64,000 nt of DNA from an uncultured Clostridia bacterium (GTDB lineage Bacteria > Bacillota > Clostridia > TANB77 > CAG-508). This document shows positions 7,542 to 15,615 of the stretch, one piece after another. The position numbers and the translations under genes are program-made. Below the pieces are notes generated by a model. That model ran no database searches, was not told where the DNA came from, and worked only from the letters and a program-made list of their open reading frames with translations. The stretch's first letter is position 1; each line of letters starts with the position of its first letter. The stretch is from the NCBI GenBank assembly GCA_928721565.1, contig OV788638.1, positions 496,001 through 560,000 of the forward strand, in the 5' to 3' direction.

Positions 7542-8544
7542 TGAAATTTTAACTAAATTATTATTGGATTATGATAAGAAAAAGCAAAAAGCGGAACTCG
7601 ATTTAGAGCAACGCAAACAAGAACTTTTCGAAAAAATCCCTCGCTTACAAGAGATTGAAAATGATTTAAATATGTTTGCAATTAATACTGCCAAAAATAT
7701 TTTAAATGGTAATAGTTCATCTCTTGATAGCTTAAATTCAAAAGTTAATATATTAAAAAGCGAAAAAGAAAAAATACTAAAAGAAAATAATATACCTAGT
7801 AATTATTTAAAACCTCATTATGAATGTAACATTTGTAATGACACAGGATACATACAAACGGAAAATTCAGCTTCTGTTCTATGTCCATGTTTAAAGCAAA
7901 AATTATTAGATATTTCTTATAATAAATCTAATATGTCTAATTTAAGTAAAGAAAACTTTGAAACATTTAATCCTAATATTTTTTCAGATAATACAGAACC
8001 TGAAAAATATAAATTAAATATTTCACCACGCCAAAATATTATTGCCATAAAATCAAAATGCATTGAATTTGTAAATAATTTTGATAATCCTGATACTAAA
8101 AACTTACTATTTACGGGTAATACAGGGTTAGGGAAAACTTTTATGAGTAATTGCATTGCAAATGAATTAATAAAAAATGGAAAAAATGTACTTTATCAAA
8201 CAGCTCCTGTTTTATTAGAAACTGTTATTGATAATAAGATGAATAAATATAAAAATTCAAAACAAGATGAATTCTATAAAAATGTTTTAGAGTCTGATTT
8301 ATTAATTATAGATGATCTTGGTACTGAATGTTTAAATAGCATGAAATTAAGTGAATTATTTACTATTTTAAATACTCGTTTACTCAATCTAAATAATAAA
8401 GTAACTAAAACTATAATTTCTACTAATTTGAATATTAATAATATTTTTAAAAACTATGAAGAACGTATAGGTTCTCGTATTGCCGGATTTTATGATATTT
8501 ACTATTTTTTTGGTGATGATTTAAGATTTAAGGCAAAACATTAA
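7534..8544 (+). CDS. dnaI: DnaI/DnaC-like helicase loader ATPase
   Basis: 336 residues. An N-terminal coiled region (to about 85) is followed by a zinc-binding segment with four cysteines (CNICNDTG ... LCPC, about 95-117), then an AAA+ domain with Walker A GNTGLGKTF (about 194-202) and Walker B LLIIDDLG (about 256-263). This is the build of DnaI, which loads the replicative helicase at the origin with the DnaD/DnaB proteins. Start has AAGGAG; the gene overlaps the end of the DnaD-like gene, so they form an operon. A terminator follows at once. Confidence 0.88.
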   Translation: MSNEILTKLLLDYDKKKQKAELDLEQRKQELFEKIPRLQEIENDLNMFAINTAKNILNGNSSSLDSLNSKVNILKSEKEKILKENNIPSNYLKPHYECNICNDTGYIQTENSASVLCPCLKQKLLDISYNKSNMSNLSKENFETFNPNIFSDNTEPEKYKLNISPRQNIIAIKSKCIEFVNNFDNPDTKNLLFTGNTGLGKTFMSNCIANELIKNGKNVLYQTAPVLLETVIDNKMNKYKNSKQDEFYKNVLESDLLIIDDLGTECLNSMKLSELFTILNTRLLNLNNKVTKTIISTNLNINNIFKNYEERIGSRIAGFYDIYYFFGDDLRFKAKH

Positions 8545-8551
8545 TTTAGAC

Positions 8552-8594
8552 AAAAAAGCATAAAAATAAAATATTATTTTTATCTTGCTTTTTT
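8552..8594 (+). terminator. Terminator after dnaI
   Basis: AAAAAAGCA..TAAAAAT pairs with ATTTTTAT..TGCTTTTTT, eight bases past the dnaI stop codon. Confidence 0.75.
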
Positions 8595-8610
8595 ATATAA
8601 AATTTTCTAC

Positions 8611-8652
8611 AAAAAAAGAAATACTAAACTTCATTTTAGTACTTCTTTTTTT
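8611..8652. terminator. Terminator of gyrA, bidirectional form
   Basis: AAAAAAAGAA.TACTAAA pairs with TTTAGTACTTCTTTTTTT, ten bases beyond the gyrA stop on the minus strand. The A/T flanks give it terminator form both ways between two convergent genes. Confidence 0.75.
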
Positions 8653-8661
8653 ATAATATTT

Positions 8662-11109
8662 TTAGTCTTCTACTTCAGCTATTTCTGGAGTTAATGTTTC
8701 CATACTTACAACTCTTCCACCATCTGTTGTTCTCATTAAAGTAACACCTTGTGTTGAACGTCCTAAAACGCTAATATCTTTAACTTTTAATCTTATTATA
8801 GTTCCTTTATCAGTTATAAGCATTACATCTTCATCATCAGTTGCAATTCTTGCACCAACTAATTTACCTGTTTTTTGAGTTACTTTATATGTGATTACTC
8901 CTTTACCTCCTCGAATTTGAACTCTATATTCATCAAGCTCTGTTCTCTTTCCAAATCCATTTTCAGTAATTGCAAGTAAAGTTGCTTTTCCTCCTGCAAT
9001 GATTGATTCCATTCCAATAACTTCGTCATCTTCATCAATTCTGATTCCGATAACACCTTGAGAAACTCTTCCTATTGGGCGTACATCTTTTTCATCAAAA
9101 GTAATACACATACCATTTCTTGTAACTAATACAACATTATCTTCCCCATCTGTTAATCTAACAGCTATAAGTTCATCATCTTCTTTTAATGTTATACCTT
9201 GTAAACCTGTTTTACGAGCAGAATTATATTCGGCAAGTGCAGTTTTCTTTATTAATCCATTCTTTGTTGCCATTAGTAAATATTTACCTTCTGCAAAATT
9301 TTGAATTGGTATAACTGCAGATACTTTTTCTCCTGCATCTAAACTTAATAAGTTTACAATTGCTGTTCCCCTAGCAGTTCTACCTGCCTCTGGAACCTCA
9401 TATCCTCTTAATTTATATAATTTTCCTTTATTTGTGAAGAATAAAATTGTATCATGAGTTGAAGCTGTAAATATTTGTTTTACAAAATCTTCTTCTCTTG
9501 TTGCAATTCCAGTTATTCCCTTTCCTCCACGTTTTTGACTTCTATATGTATCAATTGGCATTCTCTTAATATATCCAAAATGAGTTAAAGCAATAACTGT
9601 TTGTTCTTCTTTTATTAAATCATCTAAGTCAATTTCACCTTCAGCTGCAACAATTTTAGTTTTTCTATCATCACCAAATTTATCTCTAATTTCAATAAGT
9701 TCTTCTTTTATGATATCAAATACTAATCTTTCACTATTTAAAATTGCTCTTAAATGTTCTATTAATTCCATCAATTGTTTGTATTCTTCTTCAATTTTTT
9801 CACGTTGCAATCCTGATAATGTCTTTAATCTCATATCTAATATTGCTTGTGCTTGAATATCTGTTAACCCAAATCTTTCAATTAATCTTTCTTTTGCATC
9901 ATCATATGAACTACGTATTATTGCAATTACTTCATCAATGTTATCAATTGCAATTCTTAAACCTTCTAATATGTGAGCTCTTGCTAATGCCTTGTCCAAA
10001 TCAAATTGTGTTCTACGTAAAATTACTGTTTTTCTATGATCTATGTAACAATCTAAGCACTGTCTTAATGTTAGAACTCTTGGTTCTCCATCAACTAAAG
10101 CTAACATTATTACACCAAATGTATCTTGCATTTGAGTATTTTTATATAATTGATTTAATACAACTTGAGGATTAGCATCTCTCTTAAGCTCCATTACAAT
10201 TCTTACTTTTTCTTTTCTGTCAGATTCATCACGCATTTCAGAAATTCCTTCAATTCTTTTTTCTCTTGCTAATCTGGCAATATTCTCAATCAAACGAGCT
10301 TTATTTACTTGATATGGTAATGATGTGACAATAATTCTATGTTTATTTCCACTCATTTCTTCTATTTCTGCTTCAGCTCTCATTGTAATTTTGCCTCTAC
10401 CTGTTTTATATGCGTCTTTAATTCCTTCTAATCCAAGAACCAAACCTCCTGTTGGGAAATCTGGACCTTTTATTATTTTTATTAGATCATCATCAGATAC
10501 ATCATCATCATCAATTATTTTGATAATTCCATTTATTACTTCTGTTAAATTATGTGGTGGTATATTTGTCGCCATACCTACGGCTATACCTGATGAACCA
10601 TTTACCAATAATGCTGGTATTTTTGCAGGTAAAACAGTTGGTTCTTGTAATCTGTCATCATAGTTTGGCATAAAATCAACTGTATTTTTCTCAATATCAA
10701 CTAACATTTGCTCAGCAATTTTTGACATTCTTGCCTCAGTATACCTCATTGCTGCAGCTCCATCACCATCTATAGAACCAAAGTTTCCATGTCCATCAAT
10801 TAACATATATCTCATTGAAAAATCTTGTGCCATTCTTACCATTGCATCATATACAGATGCATCACCATGTGGATGGTATCTTCCTAAAACTGAACCTACT
10901 GTATTAGCACATTTCCTATAAGGCTTGTCTGATGTAATTCCATCTTCATGCATTGCATATAAAATTCTTCTATGTACTGGTTTTAAACCATCTCTTACGT
11001 CTGGCAATGCCCTTGATACAATTACACTCATTGCATAATCAATATAGGCAGTTTTCATCTCATCTTCAATATCTCTTTGTATAATATTTCCATCTTGTCT
11101 TTCTTCCAT
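8662..11109 (-). CDS. gyrA: DNA gyrase subunit A
   Basis: 815 residues, normal for GyrA, the DNA-cleaving subunit of the A2B2 gyrase that introduces negative supercoils. The winged-helix cleavage domain has the catalytic tyrosine at 123 (AAMRYTE). The GyrA box appears as QKRGGKG near 540 and the C-terminal beta-pinwheel repeats follow. At the position equal to E. coli Ser83 there is Ala84 (HGDASVYDAM), which is the residue normally replaced in quinolone-resistant strains; Asp88 is kept. gyrA and gyrB usually form one operon; here 4.5 kb with T4SS genes on the minus strand separates them, so gyrA must have its own promoter. Confidence 0.98.
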   Translation of the reverse strand: MEERQDGNIIQRDIEDEMKTAYIDYAMSVIVSRALPDVRDGLKPVHRRILYAMHEDGITSDKPYRKCANTVGSVLGRYHPHGDASVYDAMVRMAQDFSMRYMLIDGHGNFGSIDGDGAAAMRYTEARMSKIAEQMLVDIEKNTVDFMPNYDDRLQEPTVLPAKIPALLVNGSSGIAVGMATNIPPHNLTEVINGIIKIIDDDDVSDDDLIKIIKGPDFPTGGLVLGLEGIKDAYKTGRGKITMRAEAEIEEMSGNKHRIIVTSLPYQVNKARLIENIARLAREKRIEGISEMRDESDRKEKVRIVMELKRDANPQVVLNQLYKNTQMQDTFGVIMLALVDGEPRVLTLRQCLDCYIDHRKTVILRRTQFDLDKALARAHILEGLRIAIDNIDEVIAIIRSSYDDAKERLIERFGLTDIQAQAILDMRLKTLSGLQREKIEEEYKQLMELIEHLRAILNSERLVFDIIKEELIEIRDKFGDDRKTKIVAAEGEIDLDDLIKEEQTVIALTHFGYIKRMPIDTYRSQKRGGKGITGIATREEDFVKQIFTASTHDTILFFTNKGKLYKLRGYEVPEAGRTARGTAIVNLLSLDAGEKVSAVIPIQNFAEGKYLLMATKNGLIKKTALAEYNSARKTGLQGITLKEDDELIAVRLTDGEDNVVLVTRNGMCITFDEKDVRPIGRVSQGVIGIRIDEDDEVIGMESIIAGGKATLLAITENGFGKRTELDEYRVQIRGGKGVITYKVTQKTGKLVGARIATDDEDVMLITDKGTIIRLKVKDISVLGRSTQGVTLMRTTDGGRVVSMETLTPEIAEVED

Positions 11110-11187
11110 AGTTTTCTACCTCTTTCTTTAATCTTTTACATTTGTATTATATTACACTAATCCTTATTTTGCAAGGGTTTTGGGGAA

Positions 11188-11394
11188 TTATTTTATGTTT
11201 TTTAACATGAATCTTACCCCATCTTTAAACCCTTGTTTATAATATAATTCACTTATTATATTCATCTTTATATTATTTTTTTCTTCATTATTTTTTATGC
11301 AATTTACTCTTTTATGATATTCTTCTTGTATATTTTCTTCTATTTTTTCTAATCTATTATTAAAAATCTGATTTAAAATTTCATCATCTATCAT
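11188..11394 (-). CDS. Small hypothetical protein
   Basis: 68 residues from ATG 11394, which has GGAGGT seven bases upstream; a longer frame from 11427 would cover the SD. The sequence (MIDDEILNQIFNNRLEKIEENIQEEYHKR...ISELYYKQGFKDGVRFMLKNI) is helical, charged and ends in a motif resembling the tail of small phage- or plasmid-type proteins (YKQGFKDGVRF). No family recognised. It lies between gyrA and a divergent XRE regulator. Confidence 0.65.
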   Translation of the reverse strand: MIDDEILNQIFNNRLEKIEENIQEEYHKRVNCIKNNEEKNNIKMNIISELYYKQGFKDGVRFMLKNIK

Positions 11395-11536
11395 CTGCAT
11401 ACCTCCATATACATTTAATTTAACCATATCATATATTTTAATTCATTATTTTAGAGTAAATTAAATATGTGCTATTTGCCTATTATCTGTTGACAATTTT
11501 CGCTATATAATATAAAAAAATTTTCGAGGTGAGCAA

Positions 11537-11887
11537 ATGCAATTTAATAAAGAAGATATTGATATTGGAGAAAGATTACGTGGAATAAGAGAAAATATGC
11601 ACATGACAAGAGAACAATTTTCTGAAAAAATAGATATTACAGATTCTTTTTTAGGTCAAATTGAAAGAGGAGAACGTTCATTAAGTGTAAAAACTTTAAA
11701 AAAAGTTGTAAAATATACAGGAGTTTCTGCAGATTATTTATTATTTGGTAATAGTTCTAATAATGAAACTATTCAAAAAATAAATAATATTTTAACTGTA
11801 AGTTCTGAAACAACATCTGATTTTATCTATCACATTGTTATGTGTTCAAATGAATTTTGTAAAAAATTTTCAGAAGAAAATGAATAA
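11537..11887 (+). CDS. XRE-family HTH transcriptional regulator
   Basis: 116 residues. A Cro/C1-type helix-turn-helix fills about residues 10-70 (ERLRGIRENMHMTREQFSEKIDITDSFLGQIERGERSLSVKTLKKVVKYTGVSADYLLFG); the rest is helical. SD CGAGGTGAG precedes the ATG. It is divergent from the small gene at 11188 and convergent with the VirB4 operon. A repressor of the adjacent T4SS genes or of gyrA-side transcription is possible, but no operator is evident. Confidence 0.85.
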   Translation: MQFNKEDIDIGERLRGIRENMHMTREQFSEKIDITDSFLGQIERGERSLSVKTLKKVVKYTGVSADYLLFGNSSNNETIQKINNILTVSSETTSDFIYHIVMCSNEFCKKFSEENE

Positions 11888-11900
11888 AGATATATACTAG

Positions 11901-11929
11901 ATACATGCAATTTTTTTGCATGTATTTTT
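11901..11929 (+). terminator. Terminator after the XRE gene
   Basis: ATACATGCA pairs with TGCATGTAT and is followed by TTTTTG, 14 bases past the stop codon. It separates the regulator from the convergent VirB4 operon. Confidence 0.75.
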
Positions 11930-11938
11930 GATATGTTT

Positions 11939-12634
11939 TTAGCTTGCTAAATTTTTAGCTAGACGCTCTTCTTCCTTAGTAATTTCAAAATTCTGCCCAT
12001 TATTTTTTATTAAATTATGAAGTGCCTTTATCTGCTTTGTTTCATTTATAATATTTTCTAATGGTATTATTTTTTCTGATTGTTTTTCTATTTTATTATA
12101 TATTTTTTCCATATTTAAAAAATCTTTTTTATTATATGATTCTTTCCAATTATTTAAATATTTTTCCAACTTTTCAACTTCGTTTGTTTGTTCATCTAAT
12201 TGATTTTTTATATTATCCGAAACATTTTTTAATAATACATTTTTTCCGTTTTTAATTAAATTTTTAATATTTTTATCTATATATCCTTTTTGATACACAA
12301 TATTTATTACTTTATCTAATACAGTTGATACACTATCAACAATACCTCCATTTCCAATAGCTATTTTAACTTGATTAATATTTTCGAAATTTCCTGTAAC
12401 TATTCCTGCTGCACTTTTTCCAAAATCAACTGCAGAATTTATCGCAGTATTTATTCCTGATTTTAATCCATTTTCTAGCAATGAATTTTTTATATCAATT
12501 ATTTGATTTTCAATTAAATCTGGTAAAATTGCTTTTAGTCCAATATCAATTGCAGTATTAATTGTTTTTCCAAAAATATTATTTAAAAAGTTATTATTTG
12601 ATTTTTCTAAATTAATATTATTATTTATTTCCAT
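11939..12634 (-). CDS. Hypothetical protein, last gene of the locus 1 VirB4 operon
   Basis: 231 residues, family not recognised. The first half is Gly/Ala/Ile-rich with weak amphipathic or membrane-like helices (INTAIDIGLKAILPDLI, GINTAINSAVDFGKSAAGIVTGNF); the second half is charged and coiled-coil-like (DEQTNEVEKLEKYLNNWKESY...EKIYNKIEKQSEK). There is no signal peptide. It starts one base after the VirB4 stop and has SD AGAAAGG, so it is co-transcribed and possibly coupled. A cytoplasmic or membrane-associated T4SS accessory or substrate is a reasonable guess only. Confidence 0.7.
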   Translation of the reverse strand: MEINNNINLEKSNNNFLNNIFGKTINTAIDIGLKAILPDLIENQIIDIKNSLLENGLKSGINTAINSAVDFGKSAAGIVTGNFENINQVKIAIGNGGIVDSVSTVLDKVINIVYQKGYIDKNIKNLIKNGKNVLLKNVSDNIKNQLDEQTNEVEKLEKYLNNWKESYNKKDFLNMEKIYNKIEKQSEKIIPLENIINETKQIKALHNLIKNNGQNFEITKEEERLAKNLAS

Positions 12635-14449
12635 TTATTTTTTCCTTTCTTCTATAATTTCTTTTTCAAAATCACTTGCTTCAATATTTATTAATATATG
12701 TTCATCACCAACAAAAGTTAAACATTCTCCTCTTCTTAATGATTTTATTTCTAATTTTTCCTTTTCAGATAAATTAGAATATTGTGATAATAATTTAATA
12801 TTTTCTTCTTCTAAAGAAAAAAAAGTTTTAATACTCGAATTATTTAAAATGCTTTTTCCGTAAGTACCATTTTCTAAACTAAATAAATCTGAAATATCTT
12901 GTGTTATTGCAACACTACTTCCACCATATTTTCTAATTGTTTTAAATATTTTATAAATAAATTTTGCAACTTCTTTATTTGACGTTACTCCAATTAATCT
13001 CCAAATTTCATCTAAATAAATCGCTTTTTTTATTTTTCTATTTATTTTTATTTTATCCCAAAATAATTCTGTAAATAAATACATTCCATATTTCATATTT
13101 TCTTCACCCAATTCATATACATCTGCAATAATTAATTTTTTATTTAATTCAATATTTGTATAATTATTAAAAAATTTTAATGATCCTTTAATAAATGGAA
13201 TTAATTTAATTTTGAATTTTTTTGTTTTTTCGTCATTTAAATTATTATATAAATCTTCTAAAATTGGCATATCTTTTGTTGTTTTAAATTTTCCTTTTTT
13301 ATATAAAGATTTATCATTAAAATTAATTTTTTTATTTTTATATGTTTCAATTAATTTTTCTTCTAATATTGCTTTTTCTTCTTCATTTAATTCTCCAAAA
13401 ATTAAATTAAAAAATCCAATTAATTTTCCTAATTTTGTTGCTAAATATCCATGTTCATTTTCTTCTATACTTTCTTTTCTAATATCAAAAATATTTATAT
13501 AGTTTTCAGAAGTCGGACCTAATTTTATAATTGTTCCATATAGTCTTTTTGCAATAGTATTGTATTCTTTTTCTGGATCAATTACATATTGTTCAATTCC
13601 CAGTAAGGTATTTCTTAAAATAAGTAATTTTGTATAGAAAGATTTTCCAGCTCCACTTGTCCCAAATATGCACATATTGGCGTTTTTATACTTTGTTGTA
13701 TTATATCTATCTATTAAAATCAAAGAATTATTATACATATTATTTCCTATATAAATTCCTTTTTCTTCTACAATTGAAGAAGAAATAAATGGATATGTAC
13801 TTATTAAACCAGATGTCAAAATATTCCTTTTTCCTATTTGCTTTAAGTCTTCACTATTTTCCATTAATGGCAAACATGACGTAAATAATTGCTCTTGTCT
13901 AAAATTTGACCTCCTTGTTTGTAATCCTTTACTTTGCAAAATTCCTTCTATTTTATCTAAATTATATTCTAATTCTTTTTTATCTTTAGAAAAAATATTT
14001 AAATAAATATATAAAAAATAAATATCTTCATTATTTATTTGAATTTGTTTTCTTATATATTTTGCATCATTATATGCATATTCTGCAATATCTATATCTT
14101 GCCTATTTTCATTAAATTGCTTAAGCTCTACTCCTACATTTCCTATATTATAACTTAATTCTTTTAATGTTTTTAATGAATCTTTTTTTTCATAAAATAC
14201 TGAAATATTCATATTAATATTTGTTTCTATTAATGATTTTAAAATTAAATCATTATATTCTCTATTATAATTTACAATAATTATTCCTGAATAAAAATAA
14301 TCATCAATTTCTAAAAATTTTGGATTATTTAAATTAATATATGACGGTGAAATAAAATCTTTTTCATTAAAAAATCCTTCATTAATTTTTAATTTATTTT
14401 TTTTATTTAAATAATTATTTATTTTATTTTTTATTATTTTTTTATTTAT
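12635..14449 (-). CDS. VirB4-like T4SS ATPase with AUA at the start position
   Basis: VirB4/TraC ATPase that powers the T4SS. Walker A GTSGAGKSF lies near residue 265 and Walker B KKAIYLDEIW in the last third; the TQDISDLF segment is typical. The first in-frame ATG is at 14212, but the frame continues upstream without a stop for 79 codons and that stretch matches the family N-terminus (EKDFISPSYINLNNPKFLE, then YSGIIIVNYN). The gene therefore starts further up. AAGGAGG at 14464-14458 is followed eight bases later by ATA (14449); no ATG, GTG or TTG stands in frame there. Full length would be 604 residues. AUA initiation, or a start codon lost by G-to-A change, are the two readings. The partner gene upstream shows the same feature. 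Confidence 0.85.
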   Translation of the reverse strand: MNKKIIKNKINNYLNKKNKLKINEGFFNEKDFISPSYINLNNPKFLEIDDYFYSGIIIVNYNREYNDLILKSLIETNINMNISVFYEKKDSLKTLKELSYNIGNVGVELKQFNENRQDIDIAEYAYNDAKYIRKQIQINNEDIYFLYIYLNIFSKDKKELEYNLDKIEGILQSKGLQTRRSNFRQEQLFTSCLPLMENSEDLKQIGKRNILTSGLISTYPFISSSIVEEKGIYIGNNMYNNSLILIDRYNTTKYKNANMCIFGTSGAGKSFYTKLLILRNTLLGIEQYVIDPEKEYNTIAKRLYGTIIKLGPTSENYINIFDIRKESIEENEHGYLATKLGKLIGFFNLIFGELNEEEKAILEEKLIETYKNKKINFNDKSLYKKGKFKTTKDMPILEDLYNNLNDEKTKKFKIKLIPFIKGSLKFFNNYTNIELNKKLIIADVYELGEENMKYGMYLFTELFWDKIKINRKIKKAIYLDEIWRLIGVTSNKEVAKFIYKIFKTIRKYGGSSVAITQDISDLFSLENGTYGKSILNNSSIKTFFSLEEENIKLLSQYSNLSEKEKLEIKSLRRGECLTFVGDEHILINIEASDFEKEIIEERKK

Positions 14450-14468
14450 TTAATTCGCCTCCTTATTT

Positions 14469-15008
14469 TTAATCTAAAAATTTTTTTAAATTAAAAAATG
14501 AAAATAAAATATTTTTTATTTCTTCTTTATTACATTCTTGAACAACATTTCCACATCTAATTAAACAATCTTTTATTTTAAAATATTTTTCATTTAATTC
14601 TTGAATAATATTTTCTTCTAAATTTTCTGAATTATTTTTAATTATTAAATAAATATTTTTTGATGCAGATTTATTTTTATTATTTTTTTCTTTAATAAAT
14701 TTAATATATTCTTCTGAATATTTTTTAATTATTTTATTTTTTTCTTTTTGGGAAATATTTTGAATATTTTCTATATGATTACTTAAATCTTCTTTTTTAC
14801 TTTGAATTAAAATTTGCATATCGAAGTTGCATGTTTTTAAAAATATTTTATATGAATTTAAAATTGATTCTTTTTCTAATTGTGTTTTTAAATTAAAATT
14901 AATTGGAATTATTTTTAATATTTTTATATATTTATTTTTTTCTATTTTTATAATTCCTTTATTTAGACATTTTTCCATTGGTATCCATTTTTGTATTGAT
15001 CTTATTAT
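14469..15008 (-). CDS. VirB4-upstream partner protein, AUA at the start position
   Basis: About 179 residues, of the family found directly before VirB4 in Gram-positive conjugation clusters: a WIPM...GIIKI..NKYIKILKIIPINF block, then YKIFLKTCNFDMQILIQSKK and a long Lys/Asn-rich helical part. The locus 2 homologue (40306-41526) shares the layout. The first ATG (14978) lies after the conserved QKWIP block. Upstream, AGGAGG (15020-15015) is followed six bases later by ATAATA (15008), with no standard start codon. The ATA overlaps the stop of a 13-codon leader frame, so re-initiation is conceivable. Ends 19 bases before the VirB4 start. Confidence 0.75.
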   Translation of the reverse strand: MIRSIQKWIPMEKCLNKGIIKIEKNKYIKILKIIPINFNLKTQLEKESILNSYKIFLKTCNFDMQILIQSKKEDLSNHIENIQNISQKEKNKIIKKYSEEYIKFIKEKNNKNKSASKNIYLIIKNNSENLEENIIQELNEKYFKIKDCLIRCGNVVQECNKEEIKNILFSFFNLKKFLD

Positions 15009-15046
15009 TTTTCACCTCCTATATTTTTTTCACCATTATTATCCAT
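15005..15046 (-). CDS. Possible 13-codon leader peptide
   Basis: ATG at 15046, stop TAA at 15007-15005, product MDNNGEKNIGGEK. The predicted transcript start is only about three bases upstream, so it would be leaderless. The SD of the next gene lies inside it and its stop overlaps the AUA of that gene. It may be a coupling leader or the original N-terminus separated by a frameshift. Low certainty. Confidence 0.25.
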   Translation of the reverse strand: MDNNGEKNIGGEK

Positions 15047-15055
15047 TGCTAAATT

Positions 15056-15084
15056 ATTATACTATGCTTTTTACTTAAATGCAA
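15056..15084 (-). promoter_or_regulatory. Promoter of the locus 1 VirB4 operon
   Basis: On the minus strand TTGCAT (15084-15079), a 17-base spacer and a consensus TATAAT (15061-15056). The start would be near 15049. Confidence 0.75.
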
Positions 15085-15140
15085 GAAAAATCGTTCGACA
15101 CATTTCGACATTAAATTTTTTTAAAAATTTTTTTATTTTT

Positions 15141-15170
15141 TTGAATATAAAAAAAATTCTTGCACATAAT
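15141..15170 (+). promoter_or_regulatory. Possible promoter of the serial-hairpin RNA
   Basis: TTGAAT (15141-15146), 18-base spacer, CATAAT (15165-15170). It points into the gene-free hairpin region. Confidence 0.45.
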
Positions 15171-15176
15171 ATGTGT

Positions 15177-15613
15177 ATAAGGTTAATATCAGTTGAGTAA
15201 AGAGTATTAATAGATTAAAAATTAGTTTATTAATATTCGAGCAAAGATATATATTAGTTCATTTTTATGGATTAATATATGTCGGCGATAAGAATATATT
15301 ATGTGTATGTAAGCTGTATTTTATTTAAATTTTCAAGGATTATTTTTATATTTTATATATGGTTAAATTATATGTAATATATTCGAACTAAGATTATACT
15401 TATATTATATGGGGTTATTATTAGTCCTTTAAGGATGAATATAGTTTCTACTAGTGTATTTATAGTCGAGCAACTGATTAATATATGTGGTATATAGTTT
15501 ATTTGTATAGTAATATACATTAGATTAAACTACTATATATATTGGTTTGAGTCAAGATTGATATTAGCTTTATAGATAATAGGATTCCACAAATTGTGGA
15601 ATCCTATTAATTT
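15177..15613 (+). ncRNA. Candidate structured RNA of serial hairpins
   Basis: About 435 bases without an open frame, between the VirB4 promoter and gyrB. At least four hairpins share the stem TTAATAT/ATATTAA or a close form (15183-15210, 15230-15256, 15273-15301, 15372-15410), with 13-19 base loops that carry related sequences: GAGTAAAGA, GAGCAAAGA, GGCGATAAGA, GAACTAAGA. Further loop-like motifs without a clear stem occur near 15331, 15464 (GAGCAACTGA) and 15547 (GAGTCAAGA). Spacing of motifs is about 40-50 bases. A promoter-like site lies upstream and a 14-bp terminator stem at the end favours plus-strand transcription. I match it to no known RNA class. Confidence 0.4.
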
Positions 15614-15615
15614 TT
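15578..15615 (+). terminator. Strong 14-bp terminator stem
   Basis: AATAGGATTCCACA pairs perfectly with TGTGGAATCCTATT, three-base loop, followed on the plus strand by AATTTTTA; on the minus strand no T-run follows. It would end a plus-strand RNA from the hairpin region; gyrB ends beside it on the other strand. Confidence 0.65.

Noticed and set aside
6486..8544. DnaD/DnaI pair as the replication module of a conjugative element
   Set aside because: Possible in principle, but such a pair beside oriC is the normal chromosomal arrangement in clostridia and no other ICE replication or relaxase gene is present.
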